Origin: Cobetia sp. L2A1
GTDB lineage: Bacteria; Pseudomonadota; Gammaproteobacteria; Pseudomonadales; Halomonadaceae
Assembly (NCBI RefSeq): GCF_009796845.1
Contig: NZ_CP047025.1
Span: 1,426,001 to 1,490,000 of the forward strand
Reading direction: 5' to 3'
Length of the DNA: 64,000 bases
In this document: one piece after another, positions 17,572 to 26,830 of the stretch
How the letters are laid out: each line of letters starts with the position of its first letter
How positions within the stretch are numbered: the stretch's first letter is position 1
Notes under the pieces: generated by a model
What the model was told of the DNA's origin: nothing
Database searches by the model: none
What the model saw: the letters and a program-made list of their open reading frames with translations, nothing else
Translations under genes and position numbers: made by a program

Positions 17572-18879
17572 ATGTCATCCGCTCATGATGCCGTTATCGA
17601 CAGACCCGATAGCCTGCACGCGAAGGAGTGGTTACGTGCGTACCAGCGGGTGCGTGCTGCCACTGAAGCCATTTGTGCGCCACTGCACAAGGAAGACTAC
17701 ATGGTGCAGAGCATGGCGGATGTCAGCCCGCCGAAATGGCACATTGCCCATGTCACCTGGTTCTTTGAGGCTTTCATCCTGAAGCCGTTTTACGCCGCTT
17801 ATCAGATCCTTGATCCCGCCTACGATCATCTGTTCAATTCCTACTACGAGACCCATGGCGTACCGTTTCCGCGAGCTGAGCGTGGCACGCTCTCGCGGCC
17901 CACTGTCGATGATGTCTATCGCTATCGCGCACACGTCGACCTGGCCATGCAGGCACTGCTCACTGATCCCCCTCAGGAACATCTGCCCGAGATTCTTCGC
18001 CGCCTCGAGCTGGGGCTGCCGCATGAACAGCAGCATCAGGAACTGCTGTTGATGGATATCAAGCATATCCTGGCGCAGAACCCGCTGTGTCCGGCCTATC
18101 GGGACGATCTGGCGACGGCCCACGCACCAGAAGTGAAGGCACTCGGATGGCTTGCCTATCCTGCCGGCATTCAGCACATTGGCCATGACGCCTCTGCGGG
18201 TGGCTTTGCCTACGACAATGAGATGGGGCGTCATCGCCAGTTCGTCGAGGTATTCGAGATCGCTGACCGTCCGGTGACCAACGGTGAGTTTCTCGCGTTC
18301 ATGCAGGCGGGCGGGTACACCACCCCCGAGCACTGGTTGGCGGATGGCTGGGCCACGGTCAAGGCCGAAGGTTGGCAGGCACCGCTTTACTGGGTCGAAC
18401 GCGATGGCGTCTGGCATCACTACACCCTGGGGGGCTTGGTGCTGGTAGACATGAATGCACCGGTCTGTCACGTCAGCTTCTACGAGGCCGATGCCTACGC
18501 ACAGTGGGCGGGCGCGCGTCTGCCCACCGAGGCTGAGTGGGAGGTGGTGGCTCAGGATACCCCCCTCACGGGCAACTTCGTTGATCAGGATCATCTGCAG
18601 CCAGTCGCGGCCGAGAGAGCCGAAGGCATGCCGAGTCAAATGTTCGGCGATGTCTGGGAGTGGACGGGCAGTGCCTATCGCCCGTATCCGGGCTTTCGCA
18701 AGCTGCCTGGCAGCCTCGGCGAGTATAACGGCAAGTTCATGTCCGGCCAGATGGTGCTCCGCGGAGGCTGCTGTGCCACGCCCGCCGACCACATTCGCGC
18801 GACCTATCGCAACTTCTTCCCGCCTCAGGCTCGCTGGGCGTTTTCCGGCTTCCGCCTCGCCAGGGACACTGATGCGTAA
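17572..18879 (+). CDS. egtB: EgtB-type ergothioneine biosynthesis sulfoxide synthase
   Basis: 435 aa from ATG 17572 (AGGAGA upstream). The N-terminal DinB-like domain has PPKWHIAHVTWFFE (His60) and LPHEQQHQEL (His151, His155), the three-His iron site of EgtB. The C-terminal FGE-sulfatase domain has RPVTNGEFLAFM, GARLPTEAEWE, FGDVWEWTGS and FSGFRLARD. Known: EgtB joins a sulfur donor (gamma-glutamylcysteine or cysteine) to hercynine with O2. The methyltransferase EgtD usually adjoins egtB but is absent here, so it must be elsewhere or the substrate differs. DUF427 protein follows 64 bases downstream. Confidence 0.87.
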   Translation: MSSAHDAVIDRPDSLHAKEWLRAYQRVRAATEAICAPLHKEDYMVQSMADVSPPKWHIAHVTWFFEAFILKPFYAAYQILDPAYDHLFNSYYETHGVPFPRAERGTLSRPTVDDVYRYRAHVDLAMQALLTDPPQEHLPEILRRLELGLPHEQQHQELLLMDIKHILAQNPLCPAYRDDLATAHAPEVKALGWLAYPAGIQHIGHDASAGGFAYDNEMGRHRQFVEVFEIADRPVTNGEFLAFMQAGGYTTPEHWLADGWATVKAEGWQAPLYWVERDGVWHHYTLGGLVLVDMNAPVCHVSFYEADAYAQWAGARLPTEAEWEVVAQDTPLTGNFVDQDHLQPVAAERAEGMPSQMFGDVWEWTGSAYRPYPGFRKLPGSLGEYNGKFMSGQMVLRGGCCATPADHIRATYRNFFPPQARWAFSGFRLARDTDA

Positions 18880-18943
18880 CTGACCGGGGTCCTTGATGCC
18901 CTGACGTTAGACGCTGTCTCTGCCAACCCACAAAGGAGTGTTC

Positions 18944-19285
18944 ATGGCCGACCATCCCGAACCCCGTATTACCCTGCACTCGCTATCCTCACGTGTGCGA
19001 ATTCTGGTTGGCGAGACGGTGATAGCCGATACCTGCAATGCGCTGGAATTGCGTGAGAAAGGCTATCCGCCGAGGCTTTACCTGCCGCGCGCCGATGTCG
19101 TGATGGCAAAGCTCTCGGTCTCCAGCACTGTCACCCATTGTCCGTTCAAGGGTGACAGCACCTATTACTCGCTACCTGATCTGCCGGATATCGCCTGGAG
19201 TTACGATCATCCCATCGAGGAGATGCAGGCGATCGCCGGGCGACTGGCGTTTGATGCCGAAAAGGTCACGCTGGAGGAAGGATAA
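18944..19285 (+). CDS. DUF427-domain protein
   Basis: 113 aa, start 18944 with AAGGAG. DUF427 features are RVRILVGETVIADT, PRLYLPRADV, THCPFKGDSTYYSL and WSYDHPIEEM. It is a small cytoplasmic beta-rich protein of unknown activity, frequently found beside oxidative-stress or redox genes. It probably shares the egtB transcript. Confidence 0.85.
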   Translation: MADHPEPRITLHSLSSRVRILVGETVIADTCNALELREKGYPPRLYLPRADVVMAKLSVSSTVTHCPFKGDSTYYSLPDLPDIAWSYDHPIEEMQAIAGRLAFDAEKVTLEEG

Positions 19286-19421
19286 TTCAGGCGAACGAGT
19301 CGCTACCAATCTGACCCTCTTTCGTGGGCCACCAACTGTCCGTTGTGCTGATTTCATGGATAAGTCGATAGTAAACAGTGGCTTGTCGTTACATTGGTGG
19401 TTAGAATCCTGCGCTTGCTGC

Positions 19422-19446
19422 ACCGCGCCCAGCCATTGGGCGCGGT
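19422..19446. terminator. Hairpin downstream of the DUF427 gene
   Basis: ACCGCGCCCA and TGGGCGCGGT are perfect 10-bp arms around a 5-base loop, 137 bases after the DUF427 stop. There is no T-run. The rest of 19286-19580 shows no gene. Confidence 0.4.
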
Positions 19447-19580
19447 CAGTGTGCAACAGCATTGGCTTGGCGCAAGCGCGCCGCAGGCTTATCTCTCTTT
19501 CATCACGACCCAGTACTCTCGGTTGGACGAATCACCCTGCTTGATTCCTTTCCGTACAGGCTGTACCAGGAGTCAAGACA

Positions 19581-20348
19581 GTGGTTGTCCCTTCGAACAT
19601 CGCGCCAGTGATGAGTGTACTGCTATGCCTCGCCCTCGGGTCCTTCGTCAGTCGCTACCTCAAGTCTCCCCGCATGAAAGGGCGTATCGGTGAGTGGCGG
19701 GTACGTTGGATGGCACGTCGCCTTGGCAAGCAAGGCTTTCGAACGCTGCACAATGTCACGCTCAAGACGCCGGGCGGAACCACTCAGATCGACCACGTTC
19801 TGCTGTCGCGTTTCGGCTGCTTCGTGCTGGAAACCAAGAACATGAAGGGCTGGATCTCCGGCAGTGAGCATGAGGCGAACTGGACCCAGCAGTTTCCTCG
19901 TCAGTCGTTCAGCTTCCAGAACCCGCTACGTCAGAACTACAAGCATCTCAAGGCGCTGGAGGCGACGCTCGGCGTGACTCCCGAGCACCTGCATTCGGTG
20001 ATCGTCTTCGTCGGCAGTGCGGTCCTGAAAACCGAGATGCCGCCCAACGTGACGCATGGCACTGGCTTCGTTTCCTTCATACGGACATTTCAGACCCCCG
20101 TCTTCAGCGAGGCACAGGTCGAGGCCATGCATGAGGCGCTACGGATGGGGCGTCTGGCACCGACTCGGGCGACGCAGCGTGCCCACGTGCAACATCTCAA
20201 GCAGCGCAATGATTCCCAGGCGAGATGTGAATGCCCGAAATGTGGCAGCCGGATGGTGCTGCGCACTGCCAGGGCCGGAGCGCGTGAAGGTCAGCAGTTC
20301 TGGGGCTGTTCGGCCTATCCTGAGTGCCGTGTCACTCAGGCACTGTGA
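19581..20348 (+). CDS. NERD-domain nuclease-related protein with topoisomerase-type zinc finger
   Basis: 255 aa from a GTG at 19581 (AGGAG 8 bases before). A short N-terminal hydrophobic helix (about 8-20) is followed by a NERD domain: GRIGEWRVRWMARRLGKQGF, then TQIDHVLLSRFGCFVLETKNMKGW, which has the Asp and E-x-K residues of PD-(D/E)XK-related nucleases. The C-terminal zinc finger (about 215-250) is C-x-C-x2-C then C-x6-C, as in topoisomerase IA tails. Such proteins are thought to act in DNA processing. It is the last chromosomal-looking gene before the integrative island. Confidence 0.85.
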   Translation: MVVPSNIAPVMSVLLCLALGSFVSRYLKSPRMKGRIGEWRVRWMARRLGKQGFRTLHNVTLKTPGGTTQIDHVLLSRFGCFVLETKNMKGWISGSEHEANWTQQFPRQSFSFQNPLRQNYKHLKALEATLGVTPEHLHSVIVFVGSAVLKTEMPPNVTHGTGFVSFIRTFQTPVFSEAQVEAMHEALRMGRLAPTRATQRAHVQHLKQRNDSQARCECPKCGSRMVLRTARAGAREGQQFWGCSAYPECRVTQAL

Positions 20349-20398
20349 TGCCTGGATTTAGGGAACAAGTGCTGCAATTATTCTATGAACCCAGAAAG

Positions 20399-20416
20399 TT
20401 ATCCCTATAGGGATAA
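20399..20416. repeat. 18-bp perfect palindrome, CCCTATAGGG core (copy 1)
   Basis: TTATCCCTATAGGGATAA is fully self-complementary. Its centre lies 48 bp from that of a second palindrome with the same 10-bp core. Candidate recombinase or regulator binding pair. Confidence 0.6.
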
Positions 20417-20446
20417 TTAGCCAGATATAGCGGAGCTAACCATAAT

Positions 20447-20464
20447 TTTTCCCTATAGGGAAAA
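20447..20464. repeat. 18-bp perfect palindrome, CCCTATAGGG core (copy 2)
   Basis: TTTTCCCTATAGGGAAAA is fully self-complementary. It is flanked by further complementary arms, CTAACCA on the left (after a 4-base bulge) and TGGTTAG on the right. It could form a long cruciform or RNA hairpin. Confidence 0.6.
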
Positions 20465-20777
20465 TGGTTAGTATGCGGGCTGTGAGCGCTTTGATTTTTC
20501 TCTTTCAGGACAATTTGGGGCGATCAGTCTGTCAAAGTGTCATGGAAGACCGCGCCACAAAAGAGCTGCAAGTGCTCCATCCGTTCGTACTGGCCCAGGC
20601 GGCCTACACTCGCTCCTGGTTCATCCCGACCGCCAAGCGCGAAATTGGACGGATGCAGACACTAAGTGCAACACCCCTATTAATTGAGGGTGGTGCATAG
20701 TCGTTGTGCCATCTCCAGCCCGCCGACCACCTGCGCTTCGGTATCGATAGGCGATAGCTAGTATGCGGCCTTCGTCT

Positions 20778-23390
20778 TTAGCGTCGCTTCATCAGCTCAT
20801 GCAGTACTTCGCCATGTATTTCACCAAGCAGATGCGTGTAGTGATGGGTCAATGTCTGGGAGCTACGGTGACCGATCAGCTTGGCTAGCAATTCGAGACG
20901 ATGACCTCGTGCCTTGGCATCCTTTTCCAGTACGTCGTAGACCGCTCGGCGACAGTTGGCCAGTGATTTTGGAGTGAAGCACCAATGTCCTCGACAGGCG
21001 GAGGAAAGACGATCCAAGAGCTGAGGGTAGTCGTCGCTGTAGAGTCGCAGTACGAGCCACGAGACCGCATTGTGCCTCAGAAGGTGAAAGTCAAAGTGAA
21101 TGTCCTCCAGGTTGAGGCCGGGCGTGAGGGCCCCTCGGAGAGAGTGCCGGACCCATGCCATCAGCGGGGTCAGCAAGCTCATCCTTGAATAGCCCAACGG
21201 AGAGCTCTCTGGGCCCAGCAAGGCAATATTCTGTAAACGATGCTGGTCAGCAAAGGACTCACGGCGCATATCAATCCATTCTCGCACTAGCTTCATCAAC
21301 TCTGGTGATATCAGAAGGTGAAGTGGAACGCTGCGGCGAGCATTTGCCGTTTTCCCGGCATGAATCTCCACATAACAGTAGCTAGGCCCGTCTTCCCCCG
21401 GCTGATTGATGATGATGTCATGCAGTGTCAATGCCATCACTTCTCCTGCCCGCAGGCCCCCGTAGTAGCCAAGGAGGAAGGCGATCAGCCAGCTGCGCCG
21501 CAATCCACTCCGCCCTCGGGAGAGCGCCCGGGTCAGATGTTCTGCCTCATGTGGCATGATCAGATGTGTGCGCAGAGTACTGATGAAACGACCTCCCTCA
21601 CCTTGTGGTGGGGTGATATGCGATAACCGATCGTTGCCTTGGCAAAAGCTGATGAACTGATTGAACGTCTGGAAGAAGTTGTGGGACGTCGAAGTGTCCC
21701 AGCCTTTCCGAGTCGGTAGCTGCTCACCGATCGCTTCCATCAGTTCTTCATCCCAGAGTGTCAACCATGGGATATCGGGCAACATCATCATATGGGCAGA
21801 CGTCAGTCGGCTTAGATAAGTCCTGAGCGTGCTGGCTTTGTTGCCTTGAGTGCTCGACTGATAAGACAGCCATAGCAATATCCAGAGTGGGTAGCTCTCT
21901 TCGCCAAGCATGCGTATCAATATCTCAGCGTAGCGGGATGTAATGGCGTCATGCCGCTGGGTCGCGGATCCCCCTTTGGGGTTTATCAGACCTTCATGCT
22001 CCAGCTCGGTGATATACGCATATAGCTGGTTTCCTGCCTTCACATACCAGTCTGTTACTAGTTGATCCTGCCGGTATCGAGAGGAGGTTGAAGCTGGTTG
22101 TTCACTGCTTCCGGCGCTTGCTCCCATAAGCAGCTCGGGGGTGTGGAGGTCGGTCTCGATGTTTTCCGTCTCAGAGACATCCATTGCGCCAGGAGCGCTT
22201 GACGTACCGGAGGTAGGGAGAGTTTTTTTCGGGAGAAAGAGGCTTTCATCATGCTGCCAAGGGGAGCGCCAGCTGCACACTGGCAGAGGATAGCGCCGAA
22301 GCAGTTGTGACCAGACTGGCGCGGGTCCCAACAATGTCGTGCACCGGAAGGCATGACGAAGCAAGAATCGGACACGCTTTGGCGAAACGGGGGAGCGTGT
22401 CCCGTGGGGTGCCTGGCCATCTTTTAGCTGTTCCAGACCAGTGACCAGGAGCTGATCCAGATGAGCGGCTCGCGCTTCCAATGGACTGTTCAGGTCCAGC
22501 GTATTATCCGGTGAGAACCACCATTGATCTGCTCGCTGGGAGGAGAGGGCTGGTGATGCGACAGGGGACTGGCGGCAAGCCCTGAGTAGCCTTCTGAGAT
22601 GATTCGGGATTTTTAGCCGGTAATGCGCCGGATGTGCTCGAGGTAGCCCTGGCAGACAGCCAATGAACCAATGGTGGGGTCCGCGTTTGGTGTTCAGGCG
22701 TGGCAGGTGTTCTGAGCTCAAGTTCAGCAGGGTATGGCGAATCACTTCTTCCTCCATTCCCAGCAGGGTGCCCATGCTCAGGGCCAGGAAGAGAAGAGAC
22801 TGCTCTGGCGTGCATTGGTTGGCGGGAATGCTCTGCAGGGCGCGTACCGGATCCAGCACCCGTTGCTGAACCTTGATATCTCGTGACGAGGTAGCCGCTG
22901 ATGAGGGTCTGATCGGGCGCTTGATACTGGTCGGAATCGTGGCCTCGAATTCAGGCTCCCGGTTGAGATGAGTGAGTACTAGCGCAACTTCCTTGCTGAC
23001 CTTTCGGGAACTGAAGCCGAGTTCTGCCTGCTTGGCTATCTGGATGGCATTGCGAATCAAGGCTTGTACATCTCGCTGCTTCAAGCGAGTGGCATTGTGT
23101 CGAGCGCGAGAGGGCATGGTCGAGGACGCACTTTGCTGTCTGGCCTGTTCCCTGGCTACCTTTTTCTCATGTCGTCGCCAAGCGTAGCGCGCGACATCCT
23201 TGCGGAAATGCCAGTGTTCTTCAGAGGACGAGTAAAGACGATGGTCTGTATTCCCCCAGCGACGGAATATCTTACCCAGTCTTTTCGATAGTTCGATCGG
23301 AGGAAGCTTGGAAGACACGAGGTTCTGGGGGGTGGCACGCGACGGTACATCGGCATTCTTTCGAAGGTCAATGGTGGTGATGGCGCTCAT
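20778..23390 (-). CDS. Very large tyrosine recombinase (island trio, third gene)
   Basis: 870 aa, far longer than usual integrases (300-450). The C-terminal ~280 residues form a full tyrosine-recombinase core: catalytic Arg in GGLRAGEVMAL, a Lys in HAGKTANARR, HLLRHN (H-x-x-R), LIGHRSSQT and the nucleophile Tyr in HHYTHL. The N-terminal ~550 residues are unrecognised and contain a Ser/Thr-rich linker (about 395-445). ATG overlaps the upstream gene's stop (ATGA) and has GGAGG, so it is cotranscribed with the 863-aa and 272-aa genes. Island mobility is its likely job. Paired large recombinases recall recombinase trios such as GMT islands, but homology was not tested. Confidence 0.8.
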   Translation of the reverse strand: MSAITTIDLRKNADVPSRATPQNLVSSKLPPIELSKRLGKIFRRWGNTDHRLYSSSEEHWHFRKDVARYAWRRHEKKVAREQARQQSASSTMPSRARHNATRLKQRDVQALIRNAIQIAKQAELGFSSRKVSKEVALVLTHLNREPEFEATIPTSIKRPIRPSSAATSSRDIKVQQRVLDPVRALQSIPANQCTPEQSLLFLALSMGTLLGMEEEVIRHTLLNLSSEHLPRLNTKRGPHHWFIGCLPGLPRAHPAHYRLKIPNHLRRLLRACRQSPVASPALSSQRADQWWFSPDNTLDLNSPLEARAAHLDQLLVTGLEQLKDGQAPHGTRSPVSPKRVRFLLRHAFRCTTLLGPAPVWSQLLRRYPLPVCSWRSPWQHDESLFLPKKTLPTSGTSSAPGAMDVSETENIETDLHTPELLMGASAGSSEQPASTSSRYRQDQLVTDWYVKAGNQLYAYITELEHEGLINPKGGSATQRHDAITSRYAEILIRMLGEESYPLWILLWLSYQSSTQGNKASTLRTYLSRLTSAHMMMLPDIPWLTLWDEELMEAIGEQLPTRKGWDTSTSHNFFQTFNQFISFCQGNDRLSHITPPQGEGGRFISTLRTHLIMPHEAEHLTRALSRGRSGLRRSWLIAFLLGYYGGLRAGEVMALTLHDIIINQPGEDGPSYCYVEIHAGKTANARRSVPLHLLISPELMKLVREWIDMRRESFADQHRLQNIALLGPESSPLGYSRMSLLTPLMAWVRHSLRGALTPGLNLEDIHFDFHLLRHNAVSWLVLRLYSDDYPQLLDRLSSACRGHWCFTPKSLANCRRAVYDVLEKDAKARGHRLELLAKLIGHRSSQTLTHHYTHLLGEIHGEVLHELMKRR

Positions 23391-25978
23391 TGTCCACCTC
23401 CTGAAAGAGCTTGCGCAGTGTGCTCAATAGGCCATGGGAGGTCGTCTCTGTTAAGCAATCCAGGTGTCAATCCGCATAGCCGGGCAATCTCGGTGAGTGC
23501 ACTTCGTGTATCCGATTGAATCAGGCTCCGATCGCTTGACGGGGATTGGAGCGAATGTCCCAGGGTGATGTGCCCAGCGAGCGCGTGAACCGTAGCCTGG
23601 GGAAGTCGCGACTGCAGCGCGGTGATCATGCTGTGACGCGTAACATTGGAGGGCTTGCGGCTCCATTGACTCAATTCACCCGCCAAAGGCGATGACGTGA
23701 GTGTCGGGAGTTCCTTGAGCCACTGTCGCCAGTCAGCATGATACATGCGCTGTTGCTCCAATGTCTGCGTGAAGGCATTGAACTTCCAATGCACTGGATA
23801 GGCGACTCGCGCATGCCCAAGGAAATCTGCTTTTCCACTTCGACGCTCCCACCACTGCTTCCATGCCATCCGCCATTCATGTTGAAGCTCAAGCAATGCG
23901 CCAAGTGCCGGGACAAGTGGAATCTGGCGGCTTTCCTGCGCTCGAGCCGAATCCTTGTCACGTAGCCAGAGCGTATTTTCCAGCTGCTCACACTGGGTCG
24001 CGGGACCGAGAGGACGAGCCAAGGTACATACCTGCCAAGCAAGCAAGATCAGCGCTCCCAAGGCCTGACCTTGTCGGGCAATGACATCGCCGACTGCACG
24101 CAAGTCGCTGTTATGACTCCCTTTCAAGGTAATCAATGACTCGACCAGCGCGGAGTGGTTTTTGGCCCATTGGGCCAGTAGGCGAAGCGGGCGTTTGAAA
24201 TAGCTCGGCTCCTCGGCTTTTGAGGAACCTACGAGATGATCTCCTCGAGACGTGAATGAGCTCTCTTGTGGAAGAGGAAATAGCCCAAGCGCAGATTGAG
24301 CCGAGAGAAAAGCCGTCTGAATGTTGTGCAGAGGAATCTGTCGATACGTTGCCGGGGCAGCGAGCGAGAGGGGGAGCTCACCTCGTAACCATGTTGCGAT
24401 CACTTCATCTTCGCAGGCTGGAACCACCCAATGGTGGTGGCTGGCAGACAGGCGTCTAAGCGTCAGGGCGCTACCTGGGCGATTCTTCCCCCAGCGCTTG
24501 AGTTTTTTCTCGATCAGTGATTTCAGTGCTTTGAAAGGCTGAGACCCGATGGGCCATACCTTCCCCGCCATGAGTGATTGGTTGAGTGTGTCGGACAATG
24601 GCAACGTGATAGTGGTTTCGGTAGGCGCCTTGTTGACAGCGTAGTGGAGTAGCCCTTCCTCCGGTGACCAGCCAGGAATTTGGTTCAGCGTTTGGCAGGT
24701 CGTCCATGCATTGGTGATGGTGGGTGATAGCGCAGGGGATCGGGCAATCACGGTTGTCTGGAGCAAGCGCTCAGGCGCTATTCCGGTGCAAAGTAGGATG
24801 TTGAGAAATGCCAGGCCCTGACGCTCTTGAATGACGCTGACAGGTACTACGATAGACGCCTGATCTTGTCGCGAGGGAAAGGTACGCAAAGCTGCGAGGA
24901 TCTCTTCCTTGGGCCGCACGCCGATGTCTGCAGACGTCTTGAGGCTTCGGGTCTGTTGCAGGAGCTGAATGCGTTCGAGGTGAAGCGCCTGATCACCTTG
25001 GGATAACAGTGTGTTATGGAATATTCCTTTGATTGCCGCATCGGTGGAGCTACTGCTGGTATTGTGGTCGTCGGCTGATGATTCACTCCTATCATTCTTG
25101 TCTTGAAGGTGCTCTTCATCATCTTCAAACGCGATATCTTCGAGCGCTTCGATTACCTTCTCAATTTCAAAATTATCGGAAGCTTCAGCGAGGTTTTCTC
25201 GAGAATCATCGCTGATCCAAAGGGGAGAATCTCGTAAAATGATCTCGACATGTCGGCGTTTTCTATGATTCTCGTTACGTGCTCTCGGTTGCTTTCTGCC
25301 TGCACCACGAAAGGTCTGACTTGACTGATAAATATCGTCAAGCAAAGCACGTGTCGTCTTCTTGTAGCGCAGGTGCTTGGGATCCTGCGGTAGACGATCC
25401 GTTGCTCTGTCATAAGCATGAAGAAACTGTTCAAGTAGTTTCAGATCAGCATCGGAAAAATGCTCAGGAGGAGGGACTAACTGCTCCTCCAGGCTGGGTG
25501 AGATGGGCTTGGGGATATTGTTTTGAATATCGTCCAGATCTCCCCAGTCAAGTAGCCGCTTAATCGTCTTTCTAAGCTCAAGTATCTGGGTATAATATTT
25601 GATGGCAGAGCCACGTATTACAGTATGATAAGGCTGACAAAAAATCAGTCTAAGCAGCTTGCGGATACTGCTTACGCGAGGATCAGTGAGCGATGTAAAT
25701 CGGTAATTAACCGTATAATGAAGGCAGTGAGACATTCTATAATTTCGATGTGTCTCATCTTCCATAAAAAATTGGCTTACTAGGAACTCCTCTACTTGGG
25801 ACACAAGGTCTGGCGCCGAGTAATCGGTGGCAAAGAGGCGAGCACTGAGGCGATATTCTGAGGCAATCAAGGGAGGGAGACTCCCCTTGAGCCAGTCTGG
25901 TACAAGGGGCCAGCGGGAGCCGATTGCATTGAGATCGTAATCAGCCAATACTTGGTCAGGTAGTTGGTGTTCACTCAT
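23387..25978 (-). CDS. Large tyrosine-recombinase-like protein, degenerate active site (trio, second gene)
   Basis: 863 aa. The C-terminus has recombinase-like segments (NVTRHSMITAL, ALAGHITLGHS). The first His of H-x-x-R is Asn, and no terminal Tyr in the usual context is seen, so it is probably a non-catalytic partner. The N-terminal two-thirds are unrecognised, with an acidic Ser-rich stretch (about 285-315). ATG 25978 follows AGGAGG. It sits 33 bases after the small third gene, and its stop overlaps the 870-aa gene. It likely acts with the 870-aa recombinase, as a structural or target-choice subunit (inference). Confidence 0.65.
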   Translation of the reverse strand: MSEHQLPDQVLADYDLNAIGSRWPLVPDWLKGSLPPLIASEYRLSARLFATDYSAPDLVSQVEEFLVSQFFMEDETHRNYRMSHCLHYTVNYRFTSLTDPRVSSIRKLLRLIFCQPYHTVIRGSAIKYYTQILELRKTIKRLLDWGDLDDIQNNIPKPISPSLEEQLVPPPEHFSDADLKLLEQFLHAYDRATDRLPQDPKHLRYKKTTRALLDDIYQSSQTFRGAGRKQPRARNENHRKRRHVEIILRDSPLWISDDSRENLAEASDNFEIEKVIEALEDIAFEDDEEHLQDKNDRSESSADDHNTSSSSTDAAIKGIFHNTLLSQGDQALHLERIQLLQQTRSLKTSADIGVRPKEEILAALRTFPSRQDQASIVVPVSVIQERQGLAFLNILLCTGIAPERLLQTTVIARSPALSPTITNAWTTCQTLNQIPGWSPEEGLLHYAVNKAPTETTITLPLSDTLNQSLMAGKVWPIGSQPFKALKSLIEKKLKRWGKNRPGSALTLRRLSASHHHWVVPACEDEVIATWLRGELPLSLAAPATYRQIPLHNIQTAFLSAQSALGLFPLPQESSFTSRGDHLVGSSKAEEPSYFKRPLRLLAQWAKNHSALVESLITLKGSHNSDLRAVGDVIARQGQALGALILLAWQVCTLARPLGPATQCEQLENTLWLRDKDSARAQESRQIPLVPALGALLELQHEWRMAWKQWWERRSGKADFLGHARVAYPVHWKFNAFTQTLEQQRMYHADWRQWLKELPTLTSSPLAGELSQWSRKPSNVTRHSMITALQSRLPQATVHALAGHITLGHSLQSPSSDRSLIQSDTRSALTEIARLCGLTPGLLNRDDLPWPIEHTAQALSGGGQ

Positions 25979-26011
25979 GTGAAAGCCTCCTGTTTATCAG
26001 TCAATCGAAAT

Positions 26012-26830
26012 TCATATCGCTAATTCCATTTGCGAATCTGAGTCGGTTTCCCCCTTGTTGTTTGAGTGCTTGCTTTTTTCTTTTATGTTGATTTGCTTGG
26101 TGGTATCTGATTCCTGCTTCCTATCATCTTTCCTTTTACTATTGGTGTTATTCTTCTTTGTTTTAGTGACAGTAGCCCAGTGTGCCGCATTTTTGTTTTT
26201 AGATGCACCACTTTGGCTAGTGTTTGTGTTATTTTTTGTTTCGTTCATAAACTTCCTGATCGAGTCAATCGAATAACGATGCTTGAACATTGATGAAATT
26301 TGTTTGTATGTCATTGGCAAGTTCTGTTGAGTGGCTACATTGCTCCATGCGTATTGTAATTTTTCATCCCTATTGAAGTTTCCCAGTATACTGTTCCATA
26401 GTTTTTTTTCGTTCACTTTGAAATCGCTTGCGGTATAAAGGTTGTATATATTTATCCATTCCCATCCAAGCTCAAGCAGAGGCTGTAGCATCCGGAAATA
26501 GAATCTCAACACCTGGATTTCATCTTCGTTGAGCTTGCCTATATCAATCTCGATGCAAAATACACTTTGTGAAGCGGGAACTTTTTGTGTTGAAATAATG
26601 GCCTTTATGACGTCAAAATTCACGAACTCCTCAGAAGGGTGAGTAGATTGTACGTTGCTCCGGAAGCGGACAGGTACCAGTGGCAGGCTTTCTGTCGCGA
26701 CCGTTGGTCGAAAAGCATGCTCCTCACCCATGAGCTCGTCTGTGTCTACCTCGAGCATTCGCTGGTTAATGATCAGTGTCTTGTCTGCGCTGATTTTCAA
26801 GAGAGATGGCGTATAGCTAGGTACTGTCAT
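26012..26830 (-). CDS. Unknown protein with a Lys/Asn-rich tail (trio, first gene)
   Basis: 272 aa from ATG 26830, chosen because AGGAG lies 8 bases upstream; the frame stays open to 27010 without a ribosome site. Not recognised. A compact N-terminal domain (about 1-205) is followed by a very basic, Lys/Asn/Ser/Thr low-complexity tail (about 210-272), probably disordered and nucleic-acid binding. The tail DNA is strikingly AT-rich compared with its neighbours. It is the first gene of the operon encoding the two large recombinase-like proteins, and may be a DNA-binding accessory factor. Confidence 0.6.
   Translation of the reverse strand: MTVPSYTPSLLKISADKTLIINQRMLEVDTDELMGEEHAFRPTVATESLPLVPVRFRSNVQSTHPSEEFVNFDVIKAIISTQKVPASQSVFCIEIDIGKLNEDEIQVLRFYFRMLQPLLELGWEWINIYNLYTASDFKVNEKKLWNSILGNFNRDEKLQYAWSNVATQQNLPMTYKQISSMFKHRYSIDSIRKFMNETKNNTNTSQSGASKNKNAAHWATVTKTKKNNTNSKRKDDRKQESDTTKQINIKEKSKHSNNKGETDSDSQMELAI

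Larger units (their letters stand above)
20349..20777. other. Island-edge intergenic region with paired palindromes and a solo IS30-like end
   Basis: No gene supported. It contains two 18-bp palindromes (20399-20416, 20447-20464) and an AAGTGCAACAC motif near 20663-20673, like the IS30 end at 6.38 kb. It is a likely place for the island attachment site, but no matching repeat was found near 31.2 kb. Confidence 0.4.

Noticed and set aside
17632-18792. 386-aa open frame opposite egtB
   Set aside because: Antisense shadow of a clear EgtB gene, no family features or ribosome site.
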